Assembly: GCA_001603415.1 (NCBI GenBank)
Contig: LUYY01000111.1
Span: forward strand, 1 to 16,034
Reading direction: 5' to 3'
Length of the DNA stretch: 16,034 bases
DNA from: Bacteroidales bacterium Bact_07
Lineage (GTDB): Bacteria; Bacteroidota; Bacteroidia; Bacteroidales; Tenuifilaceae
In this document: positions 8,501 to 13,854 of the stretch, one piece after another
Numbering within the stretch: position 1 is the first letter of the stretch
How the letters are laid out: each line of letters opens with the position of its first letter
Notes under the pieces: generated by a model
The model's database searches: none
What the model was told of the DNA's origin: nothing
What the model saw: the letters and a program-made list of their open reading frames with translations, nothing else
Position numbers and translations under genes: made by a program

Positions 8501-8784
8501 CCAATGAAAACCCTGTCATGGTTATCAATAGCAATACTTCGAGCCGAAGAGCCATTGCCAATCTCAATTAGACTCCAGTTTTTGCCGTCGAACTGGAGAA
8601 CTCCAGCGTTATTGGCAAAATACAATATTCCCCTTTTATCTTGAACCACGCCCCAATTCTGAGTTGAAGCCCAATAAGTATTTGCGGAATAGTAATGTGA
8701 AAGCAATAGCCCTCGCTCCTGAGCCACGGCATAGGTTAGCTGAAAGGTGATTAAAAGTATTAAAAGTTTAGGTACACGTAACAC
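5536..8784 (-). CDS. Two-component sensor histidine kinase with Reg_prop beta-propeller and Y_Y_Y sensor
   Basis: This 1082-residue transmembrane histidine kinase has, in order: a signal peptide (1-22); a long periplasmic region of Reg_prop propeller blades (for example YFANNAGVLQFDG, LWLALNNG, LYVATGSGLF, IWFSENMGG); a Y_Y_Y domain (about 680-760); one membrane helix (about 763-785); a coiled coil (about 786-858); a HisKA domain with His866 in AHDLRNP; and a HATPase domain with NLISNAVKF, DNGIGIP and GSGLGL boxes. The sensor resembles hybrid two-component systems of Bacteroidota, but the receiver and AraC output domains are absent. The partner regulator is the gene just upstream. Translation must start at the GTG at 8784, since no in-frame ATG lies between it and the upstream stop. 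It begins 6 bp after the regulator's stop, which implies coupling. The ligand is unknown. Confidence 0.95.
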   Translation of the reverse strand: MLRVPKLLILLITFQLTYAVAQERGLLLSHYYSANTYWASTQNWGVVQDKRGILYFANNAGVLQFDGKNWSLIEIGNGSSARSIAIDNHDRVFIGGYGEFGFLSPDKTGLLKYVSLSSHADSAYRNFNEVWDIRAIADTVYFLTDRCVFRYAKGNLSYFPLDNNRIYYLSHIIDSHYTLHIMGEGLYFIEKSNLKLIKGSHQFSSLKIHSIIPFNNKYIICTRDSGLYTVDYEAGAFKNFTSLSHLSLYASKVDAYFKRNLFYHGIAVGDSLLVLSSILGDVIVVDRGFKVIDVIDQSTIGVRSNTNFLFYQQSGTLWLALNNGIASVELMSPFRYWNESVGIDGVLSDVASKGNYLYVATGSGLFYIERQTDETFKPDRFKRLEGNYEQAWQFLYFQEPTDTALLKPLWYGSNKNTHLLAATRIGVFEINKSSAHRISKVELPYVLHQCRFERSYLFVGHENGISRLTYSSGKWGNEVMLCKTHHKIVSIGEDKEGNIWFSENMGGVGCITNAQSEKGTFEITKFDTLQGLPDISHVRVFDIYDPILFVVDSKFFSFNRETSRFEPFDIKTIKIEDWFASRNDTLMWRRISNRILTDQYVTHLRDSISWVSTDKGIFQVRPAKGYSYYSLPAPVIYRVVNRDSTLFNGTNYNRFEHDTIFGVAYSKNLSEPKIDLGIVLPYNRNSIVFSYSWPYFESDEPCQFSYQLVGNDEGWSDWSTDFRKEYTNLPEGNYAFRVKARSIFGIESPTAEFYFAVKSPWYRTVYAYIGYAILGVLLIYLIIITWHYKLIRERDKLERLVKERTQEILLQKEELQVQAEHLRETYEWISEKNAMLEKQKSEIEKQKQKLEEINATKNKFFRIIAHDLRNPISTLVNSTAFLLTDIDSLSSEKTKRFMGELNRLALTTYGLLENLLDWSSNEMGDIQNKPKKVSLSLVVNQNIELVQNRITEKNINLSVNVPNSIELYVDENMLNTVLRNLISNAVKFTRPGGNISISASIADTVCVIQVKDNGIGIPEQNIDKLFRIDKSVVTPGTQNEKGSGLGLLLCKEFVEKMGGTITVYSKQGFGTTFTLKFPVDIL

Positions 8785-8790
8785 ATCAAG

Positions 8791-9489
8791 TTACTTTTTG
8801 GTTTCCAGAAATTTAATTACATCATCCCTATATAATCGTCCTATTGGTATTTCAATACTCCCGATTTCAAGTGATGTTGACGAGAAGGTATCGACATGGT
8901 TTAATGCTACTATGAATGACCGGTGGACGCGGATGAACCTATCCTTATCGAGCATTTCTTCAACGCTGCCTATGCTTTGTTTGGTTATTACTGTTCGATT
9001 GGCAGTAACAACCTTAATGTAATCCTTTATGCTTTCAATATAAAGAATATCGTCTTGTTTAATTCTAACATTCTTCTTACTCTCTTTAAAAATAAGGTAT
9101 TCCGACTCCTTTGAATCATCATAGCCTCGTTTTGAAAGTAACTCTTTGGCCTTTGAAAAGGCCTTAAGTAGCCGCTCAAAAGTAACCGGCTTCAGTATAT
9201 AATCGGCAACATTCAGTTCAAACCCTTCAATGGCATAGTCCCTATTAGCCGATGTAATAATAACTACAGGCGGATTATGCAAGCACCTTACAAGTTCAAT
9301 ACCCGTAAGTTTTGGCATCTCAACATCTAAAAACATAACATCTACCGGATTATCCTGAAGGAACTCAAATGCCGGAAGTCCGTCGTTAAATGTAGCCACT
9401 ATATCTACTCCTGGAATTCGCGATAAGTAACCTTCTATTACCGCAATAGCCAAGGGCTCATCATCGACAATTATGGCTTTTAAATCCAT
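8791..9489 (-). CDS. LytTR-family response regulator
   Basis: This 232-residue response regulator has an N-terminal receiver domain (about 1-120) and a C-terminal LytTR DNA-binding domain (about 135-230). Receiver residues are intact: acidic pocket Asp9/Asp10 and Glu11, phosphorylated Asp55 in FLDVEMP, switch Thr79 in VIITSA, and Lys100 in ILKPVTF. The LytTR part shows the usual DDILYIESIKDYIKV and FIRVHRSFIV segments. It is the first gene of a two-gene unit with the sensor kinase 6 bp downstream, its probable phosphodonor. The gene is divergent from the M6 metalloprotease at 9750, and LytTR regulators often act on their own and adjacent promoters, so that protease is a candidate target. This is inferred from position. 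Confidence 0.95.
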   Translation of the reverse strand: MDLKAIIVDDEPLAIAVIEGYLSRIPGVDIVATFNDGLPAFEFLQDNPVDVMFLDVEMPKLTGIELVRCLHNPPVVIITSANRDYAIEGFELNVADYILKPVTFERLLKAFSKAKELLSKRGYDDSKESEYLIFKESKKNVRIKQDDILYIESIKDYIKVVTANRTVITKQSIGSVEEMLDKDRFIRVHRSFIVALNHVDTFSSTSLEIGSIEIPIGRLYRDDVIKFLETKK

Positions 9490-9749
9490 TGTTGATTACC
9501 ATTTAGCCCCGCAATTTAATACTTTTTAGCGTTTAACGTTTTTGTGTCTTTACTTAAAATCTCACCAAATATCTATTTGCTTGATTAACTGAACATTAAC
9601 TTTTTATACTCAGAAAATTGCATTTTGTATGTAAAAAACTGTTTTATGTCGATATAAGTACAAACAAGAGAGCAACAATATTGACATTAACACCTATAGT
9701 ATTTACCTTGCGGGCATCCAACTAAATACCAACCTAAACAAAAAACGCT
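9490..9749. promoter_or_regulatory. Divergent regulatory region between the LytTR regulator and the M6 protease
   Basis: This 260-bp AT-rich spacer holds the promoters of two divergent genes and no coding sequence that I can see. On the plus strand, ATTG at 9680-9683 and TACCTTGC at 9704-9711, 20 bases apart, are an imperfect match to the TTTG/TAnnTTTG promoter and would give an A-rich leader of about 30 bases before the ATG at 9750. The sequence ATTAAC occurs three times (9584, 9595, 9686). I see no clear TAnnTTTG box for the regulator gene. Confidence 0.55.
9584..9601 (+). repeat. Direct repeat ATTAACT with 11-bp period, candidate operator
   Basis: ATTAACT occurs at 9584-9590 and again at 9595-9601, one helical turn apart. 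A third, related copy (ACATTAAC) lies at 9684-9691, overlapping the putative M6 protease promoter, and matches 9593-9600 over 8 bases. LytTR proteins bind paired direct repeats, usually about two helical turns apart. This could be such a site, but in AT-rich DNA it may be chance. Confidence 0.3.
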
Positions 9750-12700
9750 ATGAGAAAAAATCTACTTGGTTTAGTAAGCATTTGTCTTGTGACATGCATG
9801 CTATGGGTAAATCAAACCTTAGCAGTACCGGCTTATCCGGGGCTAATTCAGTACAAACAGGCAAATGGCAAAACCTTGGCCATTTACCTAAAAGGCGACG
9901 AGAAAGTAAAATGGGCAACCACAGAAGATGGTTATACCATTATGATGAACAGCAAGGGTGTTTATGAGTATGCCGTTCAGGACATGAAGGGCGATTTGCA
10001 ACTTTCAGGGGTTGAAGTGAACAACATTAAGGAAAGAACGGCTACCGAAAAGGAACTACTATCAAAGGTTAGCAAAGGTTTATACTACAGCCCAAGTCAA
10101 CTTTCCATGATGAAGAGCATTTGGGATATTAAGTCAGCCGAAGCCCAAAAGGCATTCCCTACTACAGGCAGCCGAAAACTGATTTGTATCCTGATGGCAT
10201 TCAAGGATAAACCCTTCACCAAAACCCAAAGCGATTTCAACAACCTATTCAATCAGGTTGGCTACAATACAGGCGGGGCTACCGGCAGTGTAAAGGATTA
10301 CTACCTCGAAAACTCATGGGGACAATTCGATTTAACGGTTGATGTATTTGGACCCTATACCGCCAGCCAGAACATGTCGTACTATGGGGGGAACGATGCC
10401 AGCGGCAACGATCAAAACCCAAGGGCGCTTGTTACAGAGGCTATTAACGCTGCCGATGCTGCTGCTAACTATGCTAACTACGACAACGATAACGATGGCA
10501 CTGTTGATGGTGTGTATGTAATTTATGCAGGATACGGAGAGGAAGCAGGCGCCAGCGCTGATGCTATTTGGGCTCACGCATGGAGTATTACACCGGTGAC
10601 AAAGGATGGTAAAACTATTAGTAGGTACTCCTGCTCTGCTGAGCTAAGAGGAAACTCAGGAACAACCATAACCGCAATTGGTGTTATTTGTCATGAATTT
10701 GGGCACGTACTTGGCGCACCTGATTACTATGACACCAATTATAGTACTGGCGGGCAGTTTGAAGGTACTGGCAAATGGGATATGATGGCCAGTGGTTCGT
10801 GGAATAACAACGGTGTAACCCCTGCGCATCACAACGCATACACCAAGGTTAAAATATACGGATGGGCCACAGCAACAGTACTTTCGTCAGCTACTAATGT
10901 TACCGTTAAACCGGTTAAGGACAACAAGAGTTTCTACCAGATAAATTCAACCACCAGCGGCGAGTACTGGATTATGGAAAACCGTCAGCAGGTTGGTTTT
11001 GACGCATACGTTCCCGGACACGGCCTGGTAATTTACCATGTTCATAAGGATATTGCAACTGCAAGCAGTAGCAATAATATTAACGCCACTTACCCACAAA
11101 AGATGTATCCGGTTTGTGCCAGTGCTACATCAAATCCTGGAACAACCTCAAGCTCATACGGTAGCATTAACAGTACAGGTTGCCCATTCCCTGGAAGCAG
11201 CAACAAAACATCATTTACCGATGCCACTACACCCAATATGAAATCGTGGGCTGGTGCAAATACCAATAGTCCAATGACCAATATTGCTGAAAATGCCACA
11301 ACAAAGGATATTACCTTTGCATTCATGGGTGGCTCAGGTGGTGGCACAGCCCCAACAGCAACAACTGTAGCAGCATCATCTATAACCACGAATAGCGCTA
11401 CCTTGAATGGTACTGTAAATGCCAATAATGCTACAACCACTGTAACCTTTGAATGGGGTACAACAACAAGTTTAGGCAATAGCATTAACGCAACTCCAAA
11501 CTCAGTTACAGGTACATCCAACACCAATGTTACTGCCAGCCTAACCGGATTAAGCGCAAATACTACATACTACTATAGGGTTAAAGCAGTAAGCGCCAAT
11601 GGTACAACCTATGGCAGCACCTTGAACTTTACCACAACTGCTAACCCAACTTCAGTAACCCTCCCCTATTCTGAAACCTTTAGTAGTTCATCGATGCCAA
11701 GTGGCTGGACAACACAGAATACGGGCACCAGTATTACTGAACGCTGGAGCGTATCAAATACTGCTAATGCAGGTGGATCGGCCTACGAAATGAAGTGTAC
11801 ATACCAGAATGTTAACCCGGGAACTACTCGCCTTATTACACCCGCTATCAACACAACCGGTGTAAGCCAGGTAACATTAACGTTCCGCCACATGCTCGAT
11901 GCATACAGCACCGGTGTTACTCTGAGAGTTCAAACCTCGAACGATAAGACCAACTGGACCAACACTTCATGGTCAGTGGCTACCTCAAGCACCAACATTA
12001 ACGCAACCAGTGTTACAGTTAATATCTCCACAAACCTCAACTCGGCAACTACTTATATTGCTTTTGTAGCCGATGGTAACCTCTATAACATTGACTACTG
12101 GTATATTGACAATGTTTCGATTTCAGCAGGTAGCGGTGCTACCATTCCTACAGTAACAACAGGTAGCGTTAGCAATATTACCACCAGCACCGCAACCGTG
12201 GCTGGAAACGTAACTGCTGACGGTGGTGCTACGGTTACCGAACGGGGTATCTGTTACAGTACCTCACAGAATCCTACTACTGCAAATAGCAAGGTTGCAA
12301 GTGGCTCAGGAACTGGTTCGTTTAGTGCAAATCTTTCGGGATTGGCAGCCAACACCACCTACTATGCCCGTGCTTATGCAATTAACGCTCAGGGTACATC
12401 GTATGGCAGTCAGGTAAGTTTCACCACAACGGCTAGCACAGTTACCTACTGCGCTTCAAAGGGAAGCAACTCCAGCTATGAATGGATTGACCTGGTTCAA
12501 TTCGCAGGTATCAACCGTACTTCGGGTAACGATGGTGGATATAAAGATATGACCAGCCTGCAGGCTACTGTTGCTCGCGGTTCGGCATACACAATCTACT
12601 TCAGTGCAGGATTTGCCAGCACCGCCTACACCGAGTACTGGGCTGTTTGGATTGATTACAACAAAAATGGTACATTCGAAGACACCGAAAAAGTTGCCAG

Positions 12701-13163
12701 TGGCTCATCGTCGAGTAGCGGAACCCTTTCGGCTAGCATAACCATTCCTACAACTGCAACCCTTGGCGTTACTCGCATGCGTGTAAGCATGAAATACAAT
12801 GCTGCACCAACAGCATGCGAAACCTTCAGCTACGGCGAGGTTGAAGATTACAGTGTAAATATTACCAGCGGTTCATCGGCTCCTTCGACCGACAATCCTT
12901 TTGCTGAACAGCTGGGTAATGAGAAAAGCGATATTTTCACCCTCTACCCCAATCCTGCTACCGATAAGCTCAATGTGGTACTAAACGGTATTGAAGGTGA
13001 CGTATCGGCCCGCATTTACGACATGCGTGGCGCAGTGGTTAAGTTCCAAATGCTAACAAACAGGAATAATACAATTGAGGTTAATGATTTGGCTCCTGGT
13101 GTTTACATGATCTCAATTGACGATGAAAAACAGCCTATAACAAAACAGTTTATCAAAAAGTAA
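9750..13163 (+). CDS. T9SS-secreted M6-family metalloprotease with Fn3, jellyroll and GEVED domains
   Basis: This 1137-residue secreted zinc endoprotease starts with a signal peptide (1-25, cleavage after TLA). A VPAYPG...DGYTIM N-terminal segment typical of M6 (immune inhibitor A-like) proteases follows, then the catalytic domain to about residue 525. The zinc site HEFGHVLGAPD gives His315, Glu316, His319 and Asp325. An Asp/Asn-rich stretch (DNDNDGTVDG, near 248) probably binds calcium. Next come an Fn3-like domain (about 534-631), a MAM/cleaved-adhesin-like jellyroll (about 640-794), a second Fn3-like domain (about 800-896), a GEVED domain (about 900-1037, ending in SYGEVEDYSV), a linker, and a T9SS type A sorting domain (about 1063-1137, with LYPNPATDKL and APGVYMI). 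It should be exported through the outer membrane and attached or released. The A-rich leader and a terminator at 13188 suggest a single-gene transcript. Confidence 0.95.
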   Translation: MRKNLLGLVSICLVTCMLWVNQTLAVPAYPGLIQYKQANGKTLAIYLKGDEKVKWATTEDGYTIMMNSKGVYEYAVQDMKGDLQLSGVEVNNIKERTATEKELLSKVSKGLYYSPSQLSMMKSIWDIKSAEAQKAFPTTGSRKLICILMAFKDKPFTKTQSDFNNLFNQVGYNTGGATGSVKDYYLENSWGQFDLTVDVFGPYTASQNMSYYGGNDASGNDQNPRALVTEAINAADAAANYANYDNDNDGTVDGVYVIYAGYGEEAGASADAIWAHAWSITPVTKDGKTISRYSCSAELRGNSGTTITAIGVICHEFGHVLGAPDYYDTNYSTGGQFEGTGKWDMMASGSWNNNGVTPAHHNAYTKVKIYGWATATVLSSATNVTVKPVKDNKSFYQINSTTSGEYWIMENRQQVGFDAYVPGHGLVIYHVHKDIATASSSNNINATYPQKMYPVCASATSNPGTTSSSYGSINSTGCPFPGSSNKTSFTDATTPNMKSWAGANTNSPMTNIAENATTKDITFAFMGGSGGGTAPTATTVAASSITTNSATLNGTVNANNATTTVTFEWGTTTSLGNSINATPNSVTGTSNTNVTASLTGLSANTTYYYRVKAVSANGTTYGSTLNFTTTANPTSVTLPYSETFSSSSMPSGWTTQNTGTSITERWSVSNTANAGGSAYEMKCTYQNVNPGTTRLITPAINTTGVSQVTLTFRHMLDAYSTGVTLRVQTSNDKTNWTNTSWSVATSSTNINATSVTVNISTNLNSATTYIAFVADGNLYNIDYWYIDNVSISAGSGATIPTVTTGSVSNITTSTATVAGNVTADGGATVTERGICYSTSQNPTTANSKVASGSGTGSFSANLSGLAANTTYYARAYAINAQGTSYGSQVSFTTTASTVTYCASKGSNSSYEWIDLVQFAGINRTSGNDGGYKDMTSLQATVARGSAYTIYFSAGFASTAYTEYWAVWIDYNKNGTFEDTEKVASGSSSSSGTLSASITIPTTATLGVTRMRVSMKYNAAPTACETFSYGEVEDYSVNITSGSSAPSTDNPFAEQLGNEKSDIFTLYPNPATDKLNVVLNGIEGDVSARIYDMRGAVVKFQMLTNRNNTIEVNDLAPGVYMISIDDEKQPITKQFIKK

Positions 13164-13187
13164 TAGCTGCTAGAGTGTTTTATGCGC

Positions 13188-13218
13188 AGAGGGGTGTCGA
13201 TTTTCGGCACCCCTTTTC
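13188..13218 (+). terminator. Intrinsic terminator of the M6 protease gene
   Basis: A 10-bp stem (13190-13199 with 13205-13214, containing one G-T wobble) closes a 5-base loop and is followed by TTTT. It lies 26 bp after the stop codon. Confidence 0.85.
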
Positions 13219-13379
13219 TATTAACCCAATGTAAGTGAAAATGAATAATGGGGATTAAGAACAAAATCCTATAACTCCGAATAAACCTCCACTTATTAAT
13301 GAACCGGGAATTAACATTATTTAGAAATATTCCAAATAAATTATATCGTATTTAAACATTTAGATATATTACTATGTTA

Positions 13380-13387
13380 TACATTTG
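13380..13387 (+). promoter_or_regulatory. Putative -7 promoter box of the OsmC-family gene
   Basis: TACATTTG is a perfect match to the Bacteroidota -7 element TAnnTTTG, 21 bp before the ATG at 13409. No good TTTG -33 box is seen; CATT sits 19 bases upstream (13357-13360). The surrounding 13219-13408 is AT-rich and otherwise featureless. Confidence 0.55.
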
Positions 13388-13408
13388 CACAACTAATAAA
13401 TAAAGCAT

Positions 13409-13804
13409 ATGGAATTTGAAGTTACATTTCAAGGCAAAAAGCAAGTGATTGCTCACATTGGAGAGCATGATATTTTAACCGATCAACCGGTTTACGCAGG
13501 TGGTGATAACGAAGGGCCTGCCCCTTTCACATTGTTCTTAGCATCGATTGGTACCTGTGCCGGTATCTACGTAAAATCGTTCTGTGACCAGCGGGGTATA
13601 CCAACCGACAATATTAAAATTGTGCAAAAGCATCAGTTTAACCCCCTGACACACATGATTGAAAGGTTGGAACTCGAAATCAACCTTCCTGCCGATTTTC
13701 CTGAGAAATACAAGGAGGCCGTTATTAAGGCGGCCGATCAGTGTGCGGTTAAAAAGCACCTGCATAACCCGCCTCAAATGAGCGTAACCACTAAGAGTAT
13801 ATAA
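13409..13804 (+). CDS. OsmC family protein (peroxiredoxin-like)
   Basis: This 131-residue cytoplasmic protein has the OsmC fold. The two redox cysteines expected of the family are present: Cys50 in SIGTCAGIYV and Cys112 in DQCAVKKHL. The GGDNEGPAPFTLFLASIGTC run (31-50) includes Glu35, probably the catalytic glutamate. OsmC/Ohr proteins reduce organic hydroperoxides with thiol cofactors. This member belongs to the shorter YhfA-like branch of broad or unknown substrate. It is monocistronic, with a perfect -7 box upstream and a strong terminator downstream. Confidence 0.92.
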   Translation: MEFEVTFQGKKQVIAHIGEHDILTDQPVYAGGDNEGPAPFTLFLASIGTCAGIYVKSFCDQRGIPTDNIKIVQKHQFNPLTHMIERLELEINLPADFPEKYKEAVIKAADQCAVKKHLHNPPQMSVTTKSI

Positions 13805-13806
13805 TC

Positions 13807-13835
13807 AAAAACTCCCGCTTTCTGCGGGAGTTTTT
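13807..13835. terminator. Strong bidirectional terminator
   Basis: A perfect 12-bp inverted repeat (13807-13818 with 13824-13835, core ACTCCCGC/GCGGGAGT) has a 5-base loop, with A and T runs at the outer ends of the arms. It serves the OsmC-family gene on the plus strand (stop at 13804), and on the minus strand it lies 20 bp beyond the stop of the convergent S46 peptidase gene. Confidence 0.92.
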
Positions 13836-13854
13836 ATTTAAGAGGTATGGATTT

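Noticed and set aside
9525..9545. CGTTTAACGTTT as an operator or palindrome
   Set aside because: It is a short 7-bp-period direct repeat with no conserved context; I could not separate it from chance in AT-rich sequence.
11090..11527. 145-residue open frame on the minus strand inside the M6 protease gene
   Set aside because: It is antisense to a strongly supported gene in a Thr/Ser/Ala-rich region, has low-complexity valine-rich translation, and shows no family motif. It is a shadow of the codon pattern.
11349..12435. The two Fn3-like regions as a recent DNA repeat
   Set aside because: The protein folds look related, but the DNA does not show long identical stretches, so this is an old domain duplication rather than a recent repeat.
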